Made by a program: the position numbers and the translations under genes
In this document: in pieces, positions 1 through 11,309 of the stretch
Layout of the letters: every line of letters begins with the position of its first letter
How positions within the stretch are numbered: position 1 is the stretch's first letter
The notes under the pieces: model-generated
The model's input: only the letters and a program-made list of their open reading frames with translations
What the model was told of the DNA's origin: nothing
Databases searched by the model: none
Origin: Theodoxus fluviatilis
Lineage: Eukaryota > Mollusca > Gastropoda > Cycloneritida > Neritidae
Direction of reading: 5' to 3'
DNA length: 64,000 nucleotides
Assembly (NCBI GenBank): GCA_034096865.1
Contig: JAWQFJ010010163.1
Coordinates: forward strand, 1-64,000

Positions 1-455
1 GTGGATGGATGCATGGATGGATGGATGCATGGATGGATGGATGTATGGATGGATGGATGCATGGATGGATGGATGCATGGATGCATGGATAGATGGATGG
101 ATGGATGCATGGATGGATAGATGGATGGATGCATGCATGCATGCATGCATGGATAGATGGATAGATGGATGCATGGATGGATGCATGAATGGATGGATGC
201 ATGGATGGATGGATGCATGGATGGATGGATGCGTGGATGGATGCATGGATGGATGGATGCATGGATGGATGGATGCATGGATGGATGGATGCATGGATGG
301 ATGGATGCATGGATGGATGGATGCATGGATAGATGGATGGATGGATGCATGGATGGATAGATGGATGGATGGATGGATGCATGCATGGATAGATGGATGG
401 ATGGATGCATGGATGGATGCATGAATGGATGGATGCATGGATGGATGGATGGAAT
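1..455. repeat. TGGA/TGCA tetranucleotide microsatellite
   Basis: Almost pure tandem TGGA with interspersed TGCA and TAGA variants fills the left edge. Open frames over it are artefacts of a 4-bp unit with no stops. It runs directly into a short interspersed repeat starting near 449. Confidence 0.97.
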
Positions 456-530
456 TTTATGGCCTTTCTGCCTATGGAGGCTATTCAAGGCCATTGATCA
501 TGAAAAATCATTGGTGCTGGTTAGAATTAC
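449..530 (+). repeat. short interspersed repeat (TTTTATGGCCT family)
   Basis: Reads as TTTTATGGCCTTTCTGCC followed by a copy of GGCTATTCAAGGCCA and GAAAAATCA. Diverged relatives are at 7488-7560, 11950-12040 and, reversed, 42655-42770. Three of the four touch a TGGA/TCCA microsatellite, so the short satellite is probably part of the element's tail. Confidence 0.5.
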
Positions 531-689
531 AGCAGTGTTGTAATTTCCTGGTTATTTATTCACCTCTTCCTAATGAGGCACCCACCTTGGAAAGACTGCA
601 GGTGAGTGGTGTAAATGTAGCCCACTGGAGGTTTAGAGTCTCCATCAGAATCCTTGGTCTGCAAACTCACCTGCACAGGTAATACACAA

Positions 690-1018
690 TGCATCTCATT
701 ACTCATAAATTTACTTCCTTTCCAACATCAGTTTACTTACCAGACAGCTACTCTGATCTTCAAGGTACTTAACGCTGAAGCTCTTATATATCTCATGGAG
801 ACGATTAAAATAACCCATAATACAGCTCTTAGATCAAATGCTCAATGCAGCCTCCATATTATGCATGTCTATAGAGAACTACAGAAAATCAATTTCTTAC
901 AAAGCTGCCATGATATGGAATTCCTTACCACTAGCAGTAAAAAATGTTGACTCTGTTAAAAAGTTTAAAACCAGTGTTAAACATCATCTCATGAGATCAT
1001 ATCCTTCCATTTACTTGT
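690..1018 (+). mobile_element. 3' end of a non-LTR retrotransposon ORF2 (degraded)
   Basis: The plus strand encodes the typical C-terminal tail of a LINE reverse transcriptase: a TYQTATLIFKVLNAEAL segment, then after a frameshift near 838 an ISYKAAMIWNSLPL segment followed by VKKFKTSVKHHL. The pattern hydrophobic-WNSLP-FK..L..HL is seen at the ends of jockey/CR1-like ORF2 proteins (family knowledge). The frameshift and lack of upstream RT motifs show a dead, 5'-truncated copy. It stops right at the following GA microsatellite, probably its tail. Confidence 0.7.
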
Positions 1019-1028
1019 AAATAATTAC

Positions 1029-1683
<655 letters not shown>

Positions 1684-1700
<17 letters not shown>

Positions 1701-2060
1701 ATAATATGTGGATTTATATAGCGCCTTACCATGAGTTAAGAATGCTCAAGGCGCATACATACACAACCATTACAATATACAATAACAGTCAATCACATCA
1801 AAGGTAACTTAATAAACTTAATAACATAGGAGTCAGACATTCACTTCAGGCATTCGACAAACTGATGTACAGCGTCACCGCTTAACCATGAAACTGGGGA
1901 GAGGGGGAGGAGAGACAGGAGGGTGGTAGGAGGCTTAGGCAAAATAGTACAAAGAGAACAGTGAGGGGAGGAAGATGAAGAAACTTAGACAGGATTCGGG
2001 AATGATTTCAAGAAGAGGTGAGTTTTGAGAGCAGAGCGAAAGGTCGAGGGAGATGTAGAG
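1684..2060 (+). repeat. interspersed repeat with TATATAGCGCC motif
   Basis: An (AAT)n head is followed by GGATTTATATAGCGCCTTAC and, about 25 bp on, CTCAAGGCGC. A paired TATATAGCGCC / AAGGCGC start is a recurrent form of short interspersed repeat in invertebrate genomes. The 3' limit is a guess. Confidence 0.45.
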
Positions 2061-2169
2061 TGACGATGTAGAGTTACACAGAAGTATTTCCCATGACAGC
2101 AGTATAAATATGTTGCTCTGTTTAATTTATCTGCCTGTCTGCCTGCCTGTCAGTCTCTATCACATGCAT

Positions 2170-2265
2170 GCATGCACACCCACACCCCCCCCCCCCCCCC
2201 ACACACACACATACACACACGCACACACACAAACACACACACACACAAACATAGACTTCTCACTT
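2170..2265. repeat. poly-C / CA microsatellite
   Basis: A run of about 16 C followed by (CA)n with interruptions. Confidence 0.9.
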
Positions 2266-2442
2266 TAGAAGAATATCATCACACATTCAACAGATTCAGC
2301 AACTATATAAACGTTTTACACCTAAAAGGAGACAGATCCTTTGTTTCTGAAAAAAGACATCACTGCATGTTCCATTTTGTGTAGGATTAACTCAGGAGGA
2401 TGAATGTCAAAATATTCCTAAATAAATCAGATTACATCTTTC

Positions 2443-2630
2443 AAACTCACACACACACATGCACACATCTGCACACACACGCACACACACACACATGCAC
2501 ACACATACACCACACACACACGCACACACACATGCACATAACACACACACCACTCACTACACATGCACACACACACATGCACACACACACCACACACACA
2601 AACACACACACATCACACAAACACACACAC

Positions 2631-2669
<39 letters not shown>

Positions 2670-2811
2670 ACTACACACACACACATACACACACACTAAC
2701 ACACACACTAACACACACATGCACACACACGCACACATACACCACACACAAGACACACAAACACAGATACATCACACACAAGACACACAAACACACATAC
2801 ACCACACACAA

Positions 2812-2860
<49 letters not shown>

Positions 2861-2880
2861 CACACAAACACACACACAAA

Positions 2881-2942
<62 letters not shown>

Positions 2943-3085
2943 ACTAACACACACAATAACACACACATGCACACACATGCACACATACACCACACACAAC
3001 ACACACAAACACAGATACATCACACACAAGACACACAAACACACATACACCACACACAAGACACACACACACACACACACACACA
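2443..3085. repeat. 640-bp compound CA microsatellite
   Basis: Imperfect (CA)n with ATGCACA and AAACACA variants. A higher-order block with CACAAGACACACAAACACAG occurs twice (about 2745-2820 and 2993-3062), showing segmental duplication inside the array. On the minus strand it becomes (TG)n that starts about 15 nt after the donor of sphingomyelinase exon 2 (GTAAGG at 3101-3096). Confidence 0.95.
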
Positions 3086-3101
3086 GAGATCAGTCCCTTA
3101 C

Positions 3102-3278
3102 CTTCACCATGAGCAGGCCCATAGCACAGAAGTTGCAGTGGGTCACAGAGTGCGGAAAATACTCAAAGTGAGCATCTAGGATGGGGAAGCGGCTGGCAAA
3201 CATCAAGCCGCTGTTGAGCAGGAAACAGTTGCTCTGCCAGGAAGTCACTCCAACATCACTCAGGATATAGGGGTACAC
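3102..3278 (-). CDS. SMPD3: SMPD3-like exon 2
   Basis: Acceptor GTGTTGCAG, 59 codons in phase 0, donor AAG|GTAAGG. Starts VYPYILSDVGV and ends GLLMVK, collinear with the same block of vertebrate nSMase2. The Cys-rich CCSF stretch of the vertebrate protein is replaced here by SWQSNCFLL. Confidence 0.9.
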
Positions 3279-5518
3279 CTGCAACACAGTACAGACAAGA
3301 TCTTCCCCCAAGTTCCTGCCTCTTTGCAAGCATCCGATTCTCTAGTAAATATGCAGACTGACAATGAGTTTGGTGCATCATCATACACTTCAGTGTCAGT
3401 CTTTGGTGAACATCTTGTCATAGACACATGACAAAAATAGGATTCCTTCTCGTGTTTCTACCTCTGGCTTTCAGCAACACTGGCTGGATTACACGAGTGA
3501 GCCACTGCTCCAAGGTAACAAGTCACTCATGCTTTCTGCTGCAGTCAGGGAGTGTTTACAAAGGTAAGGGTGAAAGGTGTTGGTTGTACATAGCAACTTT
3601 TCACCCTCATCTGGGTCTCAAACAGCTTCAAACTTAACCCCCTGATCATTGGGACACTTGGCCAGTTCTTCAACGACACCTGACGACCAACACAGCGACA
3701 GACAGATAGGACACACAGTCAGGTACCAGCACCATCTCCGATCCTGGGGAGCATTCCAACAGCTGCATACAAGGGGTTAATGGAGCTACATGTACAGTGT
3801 GCCATCACAGACACCTGATGACTAACACAGCGACAGACAGATAGGGCACACACAGTCAGGTACCAGCACCATCTCCGATCCCGGGGAGCGTTCCAACAGC
3901 TGCATACAAAGGGTTAATGGAGCTACATGTACAGTGTGCCATCACAGACACCTGATGACGAACACAGCGGCAGACAGATAGGACACACACAGTCAGGTAC
4001 CAGCACCACCTCCGTTCCTGGGGAGCGTTCCAACAGCTGCATACAAGGGGTTAATGGAGCTACATGTACAGTGTGCCATGGCGGCTCTCACCAGTGCCTG
4101 CCTGGGTGAGACAATGGAAGCACAGTTCCTGGCCCAAGGATGCGCCTCTAGGATCTGCACAACTTTTTATATACTTTTAAAATATGTTTATTAATGAAAA
4201 AGTGCATACATATATGAAAATACACACACAAACACACACAAATATTAACTAATTTAACTAATATTTTCTTCTGTATGAAATCGAAAACGAAGGAGGAACT
4301 GCACAACTTTGCACACATCCACAAGCAACAGCCGACATGCACTCTTTACCACGGGCCTACAGCCCCAATAGTGCTGGGTTACTTGGTCATAGCTTCATAA
4401 GCTGAAGGTGTTCCTTGTGTGTTTGTGTTTTTATTTAATTAATATCAAGTCAAACCAAATGCTAAGAAAGACAACAATAGCCTTCCTCACAGAGTGTAGT
4501 AATAAAACAATTAATAGAAGTATGACATGATGACATAACTGTAGAGCAGGTTAACTCAAAAAACTATCCATGCCCTTGTCAAAAATGGCTATCTGTCATT
4601 CAGCTGAAGTCAAATCATAGTGAGCAGCATCAGCCACAGTCAGAAAAGTTCCTCAGCATCAATACACACACAAACACACACATACACACACACATGCACA
4701 TACACACACACACACACACACATGCACACACACACATACACACACACATACACACAAAGAAAATAAATGTTAAAATCCACCACATGACAAAGCTAAAATT
4801 TACTACATGTAATGATGCATGTCTTGCATCCCCCATGATTAAACCAACCCAATCCAGGAAACAAATTGCTCACCTTGTGCAGTTCCTGCCGGAGCTTCCG
4901 TGAATAACCATGCACCCAGACTTCCTGGAGACACAAGAAATGCACAGCACCAAAGTGGGTCTCAATTCCAGTGGCAAAAGTTGTGGTGCCCTTCATTCCA
5001 TTGCGAACGACTGGCGCACTCACAACTTTGCCACTGGTCCCATAGAACAACTGGTCTACAACGATCCTCTCCCCTATCGTCTTGGCCCTCTTGCCTGCAG
5101 AACTGAAGTTGTTGATCCGGGAGAGGAACTCCGGAAGGAGGCAGATGTTTGCTGTGGCGATGGACAAGCAATGCCCATCCCACCTGAAGGAGTTGGACAG
5201 TGGCGTCTTCTCCACGGTCAGCAGGTAGCCTCTTCTGACCATGTGCAGCAAGCACCTCAGGAGAAACGCAGGCACGGCGATGGGAAGGGAGAGGAGCACA
5301 CACACTGCATACATGGGGGCAAAGAGCAGCCTCCTGATGAAGTTCCTCACTGGATACTTGCTCTCCAGGGTTGTAGGGATGAAGAGAGACAAGAGGCCGC
5401 TGAGGCTCCACAGGTAGGGGTGGAGGAGGAGGTTGGCCAGCAGGAAGAGCCATCCTACTGGTGCAAATCTGAATGGGGAAGGGTGCAGAGCCATCTTTCA
5501 CTGGCTGCGTTCTGTGCT
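3102..5518 (-). CDS. SMPD3: neutral sphingomyelinase, SMPD3/nSMase2-like (5' part, two exons)
   Basis: Hydrolyses sphingomyelin to ceramide and phosphocholine at the cytosolic membrane face (family knowledge). Two minus-strand exons give 266 residues: 5518-4874 (ATG at 5494) and 3278-3102, joined in phase 0. Residues ~12-40 and ~55-85 are two hydrophobic hairpin-like segments separated by FIPTT, as in nSMase2. The catalytic fold begins with SIATANICLLPEF, whose Asn matches the conserved ATANVCLLP, then HFLCLQEVW with the metal-binding Glu, then exon 2 with YILSDVGV and NSGLMFASRFPILDA. The long variable insert of vertebrate SMPD3 between the ATAN motif and LCLQEV is nearly absent, so SMPD5-like naming is possible. 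The C-terminal part, with the final catalytic Asp-His motifs, lies off the left edge. The ATG follows a good acceptor (TTTGTTTCAG) by 24 nt, so a 5' UTR exon lies further upstream. Confidence 0.9.
3550..4150 (-). mobile_element. SINE body, reversed, with internal triplication
   Basis: Read on the minus strand it matches the body of the tRNA-derived SINE at 50838: TTAACCCCTTGTATGC, then GCTCCCCAGG, GGTGCTGGTACCTGACTGTG, then TTTGAGACCCAGA and a CTTTACC-like tail. The middle part is tandemly repeated about three times with a ~136-bp period (near 3677, 3812 and 3949). The tRNA-like head is missing. It lies in the intron between the two sphingomyelinase exons. Confidence 0.7.
4660..4757. repeat. 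CA microsatellite
   Basis: (CA)n with ATGCACA and ATACACA interruptions, in the sphingomyelinase intron about 115 bp past its donor. Confidence 0.95.
4874..5518 (-). CDS. SMPD3: SMPD3-like exon 1 (coding part 5494-4874)
   Basis: Acceptor TTTGTTTCAG before 5518, 24 nt of 5' UTR, ATG at 5494-5492, donor AAG|GTGAGC at 4873. It contains both membrane segments, the ATANICLLP motif and LCLQEV. The plus-strand open frame over the same bases is a shadow. Confidence 0.88.
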
Positions 5519-5759
5519 CTGAAACAAATCATATTTAAATCTTATTAATTAAGAATCTTACTCACAGAATTACACACTGCATGGAAGTTTTGTCATCAAA
5601 TTTAAAAAGAAAAAATATATACATGTATATGTGACCTCTTGTCATAGAATGAGAAATTTGGCCCTTTTTTTAAATTTTGAGTTGTTACACTACTTAATAG
5701 TACAAATACCAAGTTTTTTAAATGGTTTAAAATTATAGAAATTAAACTAAACACTATAT

Positions 5760-6335
5760 TTCAGTTCAGTTCAGTCTCTTAACCCTGAGATGGGTTGTTG
5801 AGGCACCACTGATGACTTTCAGACAATCTTCCCCCATCGATCTCTATCCTCTGTGGCTTGCTGTGAGTCAGCAAAGGTCAAGCCTGTCCATTCTTTGATG
5901 TTGTCTTCCCACCTCTTTCTCTGCCTGCCTCTCCTTCTCCCACCTGGTATGGTACCTTGCAGGATGGTCTTGGCCAGCCCACTGCCTCTTGTCACGTGAC
6001 CATACTACTTCAGCTTTCTGCTTTTCACGATTGAGAGCAGGTCTTCGTACTGTCCAAATGCTCTCCTGATCCTGTTGCTGACTTCCTCATTCGTGACATG
6101 GTCTTTATTTGATATGTTCAGAATCTTGCAGTAGCATCTCATTTCCAGGGCTTGTATTCGTCTCTGTAGTTCAGATGTGAGTGTCCAGGACTTGCAAGCA
6201 TTCAAGAATACGGAGATGGCCAGCGTGCGCATGAGCCTGATCTTCGACGAGAGTGATATTTCTGTCACGCCATATTGGCTTCAACTTTGCCAATGCTGCT
6301 GTTGTTGAATGTGCTATCCTGGACAGTATCTCTGG
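5760..6335 (-). mobile_element. 3' end of a LINE ORF2 (RTE/jockey-like), degraded
   Basis: The minus strand encodes RTLAISVFLNACKSWTLT, then EMRCYCKILNISNKDHVTNE, a stop within RKLK-Y-GHVTRG, then IPGGRRRGRQRKRWEDNI. This array of motifs (CESWTLT, KILxISxKDHVTNEEV, GRRRGRQRKRWxDNI) is the standard C-terminal end of a common LINE ORF2 class. At least one in-frame stop (TGG to TAG near 6002) shows inactivity. The 3' end at ~5760 has TTCAG repeated three times, a typical short LINE tail. The 5' side is cut by the adjoining 14-bp satellite. Confidence 0.8.
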
Positions 6336-6343
6336 TTTGGACA

Positions 6344-7245
6344 GAGAGCCAGAGCCAGAGCCAGAGACAGAGCCAGAGACTGAGAGCCAGAGACTGAGAG
6401 CCAGAGACTGAGAGCCAGAGACTGAGAGCCAGAGACTGAGAGCCAGAGACTGAGAGCCAGAGACTGAGAGCCAGAGACTGAGAGCCAGAGCCAGAGCCAG
6501 AGACTGAGAGCCAGAGACTGAGAGCCAGAGACTGAGAGCCAGAGACTGAGAGCCAGAGACTGAGAGCCAGAGACTGAGAGCCAGAGACTGAGAGCCAGAG
6601 ACTGAGAGCCAGAGACTGAGAGCCAGAGACTGAGAGCCAGAGACTGAGAGCCAGAGACTGAGAGCCAGAGACTGAGAGCCAGAGACTGAGAGCCAGAGAC
6701 TGAGAGCCAGAGACTGAGAGCCAGAGACTGAGAGCCAGAGACTGAGAGCCAGAGACTGAGAGCCAGAGACTGAGAGCCAGAGACTGAGAGCCAGAGACTG
6801 AGAGCCAGAGACTGAGAGCCAGAGACTGAGAGCCAGAGACTGAGAGCCAGAGACTGAGAGCCAGAGACTGAGAGCCAGAGACTGAGAGCCAGAGACTGAG
6901 AGCCAGAGACTGAGAGCCAGAGACTGAGAGCCAGAGACTGAGAGCCAGAGACTGAGAGCCAGAGACTGAGAGCCAGAGACTGAGAGCCAGAGACTGAGAG
7001 CCAGAGACTGAGAGCCAGAGACTGAGAGCCAGAGACTAAGAGCCAGAGACAGAGCCAGAGACTGAGAGCCATAGACTGAGAGCCAGAGACTGAGAGCCAG
7101 AGACAGAGCCAGAGACTGAGAGCCAGAGACTGAGAGCCAGAGACTGAGAGCCAGAGACTGAGAGCCAGAGACTGAGAGCCAGAGACTGAGAGCCAGAGAC
7201 TGAGAGCCAGAGACTGAGAGCCAGAGACTGAGACTGAGCCAGAGC
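6344..7245. repeat. 14-bp minisatellite, about 60 copies
   Basis: The unit is CTGAGAGCCAGAGA, highly homogeneous, with a few 12-bp variants (GAGCCAGAGACA) near the two ends and around 7048-7110. Because 14 is not a multiple of 3 yet contains no stop on the minus strand, a 318-codon open frame of SGSQSLALSLWLSV repeats arises; I do not call it a gene. Confidence 0.97.
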
Positions 7246-7861
7246 CAGAGAGATAGACCGACAGAAACATGAATAAATCACTGATTTGTAAAAGAAGCTA
7301 TTGAATGAACAGAAAGCTCAAATTCTTACAAATCTCAAAATAAATGGAGTTGACCGTATTCACGTTCTGCAGTGAAATCTCAAATCGGGCCTAGGCACCG
7401 AGCATCACAATTTGTCATGAGGGGTCACATATATTTTTTTTATTTTTAAAGGAGACAACAGCAATCTTGATGAGAAAAGTGAAAAAAGTTTTATGGCCTT
7501 TCAGTCTTAGTGGGCTAGATAAGATCATAGTCATGAAAATCACTAGAGCAGGATGTAGTAAAAGCAAGGTGTCTTGATTTTCCTTGTCATTCACTTTATA
7601 AAAAATCGCATGGGGAGACATGGTGGGTCTATAATTTCATCCAGCACATCTGCTTAACTGAATGTTGGTGTCCTTAGATTCTAGTAGATGTATATGTGAT
7701 GCAATCCTGGCCAACATCTGGTACAGTATTAGTATCTGTTACAGTACTCAAGTGCGAAATGTGTATGCATGATGAATGATCAGTAATGGATGGCAGCCAA
7801 ACATCTGGTACACTATACAATTGCAAAGGCAGATATAACTCTGTTATCCTGTGTTACTGAC
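7246..7861. other. no gene seen; one short interspersed repeat copy
   Basis: 7488-7560 carries a TTTTATGGCCTTTCAG copy of the repeat described at 449. Nothing else recognised. Confidence 0.5.
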
Positions 7862-8075
7862 CACCACAATGGCTACACTCCTCGTTTGAGTCAATAGTAG
7901 GCAACATAAAAGCCATGAGGAGCTCAATGTCTTCTGCAGCTTGGTTTTCAAGATACTTCCCAGTGGCATGCAAGTGCTGCTTGGGGCAGGCTGTGCAAGT
8001 GCTACTGGAGAAGGCCCCGAAAGCACAAGGACCACAGCATTCCATCTGGTGAGGGAGGTATCGGTACAGCACAGG
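7862..8075 (-). CDS. candidate exon, Cys-rich, gene unknown
   Basis: I do not recognise this protein. The minus strand has an AG acceptor after TCTCATACAG, then 71 open codons and a possible donor GTCAGT, giving a phase 0 to phase 1 exon. The peptide has closely spaced cysteines (ECCGPC, TACPKQ, EECSHCG) that could bind zinc, and an acidic hydrophobic stretch AAEDIELLMAFMLP. Codon choice looks coding-like compared with the AT-rich flanks. It lies between two minus-strand genes. Spliced to the first sphingomyelinase exon it would read out of frame with the ATG there, so it is either from another gene or non-coding. Confidence 0.35.
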
Positions 8076-8079
8076 CTGT

Positions 8080-10490
8080 ATGAGATTCTAAAGAGTTTTC
8101 AGAGATGGAACAAACCTGTCTGATATCCGTGATTAACATTTCAATCAATTCAGACTAAAGCAGCGAAACATCAGCGAGTTGATGAAGAGTTTGGATCCTC
8201 CAATACTGTGTAACTCTTGTAAGATATTGTCATACCCGTTTCCTTCATAACCTCAAGTTTAGGATTGTCCCAGTTTGCGACAGGAAAGTCAAAGACAAAT
8301 GCAGAGGCAAGTTCCAAACGGGTTTTATTTCCAAACCAGGCACTTGGTGCAGGCCGAGTCCAGTCTTCACTGTCTGCACCACTTCGGTATTCTCACCTTC
8401 AGGCCCAAAGATTCACTCACAACAATCACTCACTCTTGGTGGACTTTCACGCACCACATGCACTCTCATCCATTATCATACAGCTGGCTGACCAGCTTCT
8501 GAAGAGTCAGCAAGGGTGGAGCACAATATGTACACAGCTATGATTGGCAGGCAAGAAGTAGGTTCATTACATCACTCGAGCTTCCAAACGAGCACAGCAA
8601 CTGTACAAACTTTCATAAACGTCTGTGCTTGACAACAGTTCAACGATTCTAGACTGAAGGGACAAGACAGCAGTGAAGTGATGGCGAGTGTTGGGTGATC
8701 CAGAGCTGCGATGATTACATGTATTCTTTTCTCTGTTGACCAAAGATTTCCACCACAAGATGCTTGCATCATTCAGAGCTTCATTTGGTAATCAAGCTGC
8801 CAGTCAAAAGAATGCAGCCTCATGTCGCAACAAAAAATGTTTGTCTATACACTGAGTGTTCGTTGATGTATGAATAGATCTGGAAAACTCTACAATTGAT
8901 GTTCAATCTACATATAGAATGCTTCTCGTCATTTCCATTGACTGGGAATTTCCTGATCTGTCCATAGATCAACGTCTGTTCTATGTTTGGACACACGTTT
9001 TTTGTAACAAAAATCATCCCCTGTATTAACAAATATCAGGAAAATTGTCCATTGATATGAATAGACCTGGGAAATCTCTGTGATCCAATTGTAGAAAGGC
9101 GTGAACCAACTGTCCAATCAGCATGGTGCAACAAACTTTTGGCACAAAAATGACATCAACTCTATTAATATAATCCAATGAAAGTGTTGACGAACACTAT
9201 TTAGGCACACTTTTTTGTTGTGACACTCATCTTGATGAAAAGAGTGAAACCCTACTGAGATCCCTGCGCCCCAGGGAGGTCCTGCCCAAGGCTGTTTAGA
9301 GCAAAGCTGTCCTTCCCTTTTCAAACTGGACATTTAGCCTGTTCTTTCTCACATCAACTGGTCCTCCCCTACCAAGTTTTGTTCAAGATATGGCCAAGAA
9401 TTCATCTGGGTATGTGTGTGTGTGTGTGTGTTGCCACTCCAATGCTTTTGAGATCCAACTTTAAAAAGCTGAACAGTTTCTGCCTCCAGGTTGCTCGAAG
9501 AGTTTCATACTTCAAATCTACCATGAAACATTTGTTTATGACATCAGCACCGCAATTTCTTTGTGGAAAAAAAACCTTGCCTGATTTTGTAACATCTCAA
9601 CTCATCATCATATCACTTTTGTTGTGCTCAGGAATGAGGTGGTCAAGTATTTAGTATGGTTACATACTCTCATCTACACACAAAGTTCATTTCCATTGAC
9701 CCTAGAGGTATGCATGTGTGAATTAGCTATTGATGAAACATGATTACATATAGGAGGATGCTGTGCAAAATGTGGCTTACTGGAAAAGCCATCTCTTAGT
9801 ACATGTATACATATTCAAATTGTCATAATTCAGCAACCACTGCACATATCATAACTTTGGTATCATTTAGAAGAGCATTTACTGTACAATAACACAGCAA
9901 TCTGAAAATTCACCCAAGGTATCTGAGCATCTCAGTTTGGGCGGATTAGTCACATAATTGATGCACAAATGGCAAATCATCTTTTAATCAGGCAATGCTA
10001 CCAGGTTACTAACACATCCAGTTGTCAGCTTGTTGCACTCGACTGCTCTTTTGTATTCTCAACTTTGTTCAAGTTGAAGTTAGCGAGGTGCTACTCATTG
10101 CAGATGTGAGGTTATGCAATCAAACCCCCCCCCCCCGAAATGAGCTGGGTGCAATTCCTTGTCTGCTTGGTTACATACCCAGCTTCCTATGTACATGTAA
10201 CTATTGTAAGTGATATATATTATATGTACACATGTAATCACAAGCTGTGTTCACGGAGCTGACAAACCACTACCCCAAGATCTCCAGACTGATACATCCC
10301 TCTGTACACTCTCTGGAGAGTGTCACGTGCGTGTTACCTAACTGCTGTGTGTGTGGTCTGGGCATAGACAGACTGAGATTTTTGTCACACAGCAAAAGAA
10401 AATTTAGCACGTGGCAATAAATGAAAAGAAAAAAATGAATGCAAAAGGAGGAACTAACAACTAGAGAAAATCACTGCACACAGTATTGGT
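8080..10490. other. no gene recognised
   Basis: Intergenic-looking sequence. 8820-9200 contains faint duplicated phrases (ATGAATAGATCTGG / ATGAATAGACCTGG) suggesting an old degenerate repeat. A 14-bp poly-C run is near 10125. Confidence 0.45.
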
Positions 10491-10494
10491 TATT

Positions 10495-11010
10495 CAAAAT
10501 AATGACATTTATTAAGACAGACAAGACGAAAAACAACGACACCACAACAGACAATTAATGTTAAATATCAATGAATATAAAACGCCACCCCTGGTAGTGC
10601 TAGGGGTTGAACCCTTGACCTCTCACACGCGAAGTGAGGGTTTAGTCCTGGACGCCAAAGCCTAGCTCGAATACCTCCCACTTCCACCCAACCCCGTCCC
10701 AGAAAGTCCCACGTGGAAAATGTTCAATCTCACACAACTAAAGGTTGGGGGAGGGAAAGGGGGGATCGATAATCCCAGGGTACATGACCTGTAGACGTTG
10801 AATCCTGAAGACGCTGAATCCTGAAGATGCTGAATCTTGTCAACGTTGAATCTTGAAAACGTAGAACCCGTGGACAGACGGGACGTAGAAACTGGAATCT
10901 TGCAACCGTTGAACCCGTGCGCAGACGGGACGTAGAAGCTTGAATCTTGAACTCGTGAACCTTGAATCTCGAGCCTTGAACCTTGAATCTCGAGCCTTGA
11001 ACCTTGAAAC
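10495..11010 (-). repeat. unclassified interspersed repeat with short-word arrays
   Basis: Read on the minus strand, a GGTTCAACCCC box resembling a tRNA T-loop (about 10612) is followed by a TTAATAAATGTC polyadenylation-like end near 10515. 10795-11010 is built of repeated words such as TTGAATCTTGAA, GACGGGACGTAGAA and TGAATCTCGAGCC. This looks like a retroposed element, possibly tRNA-derived, next to short-word amplification. I cannot name the family. Confidence 0.35.
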
Positions 11011-11309
11011 TTCCGACTTCTTATTGTTTACCGTCCCAAAAGCGAAGTTTCGAAGAGAAAGGGACGACCCTCGCAACTCCAACTTCCATGGGGTTGAGAC
11101 AACCTTCTTCGGCGTCAGGACCTAGTCTTACACTGACACCAAAGACACTACCACCTTTAAGCTATAAACGCTTTCAAAAGGCGATTAACATGAGAGAGCT
11201 CACAATTCGACGACCGTATCGAATCTCTCCTTTAGCTACTCTGACGTCGCTCCAAAATCTCCTTGACGTCACTCCAAAAATCTCTTTGACGTCACTGCAC
11301 TATTTGGCC

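Noticed and set aside
4910..5548. 212-codon plus-strand frame opposite the sphingomyelinase exon
   Set aside because: It has no recognisable domain, while the minus strand shows clear nSMase motifs and splice sites; a shadow.
6314..7270. 318-codon minus-strand frame of SGSQSLALSLWLSV repeats
   Set aside because: Pure translation of the 14-bp satellite; starts in satellite edge and has no homology or splice context.
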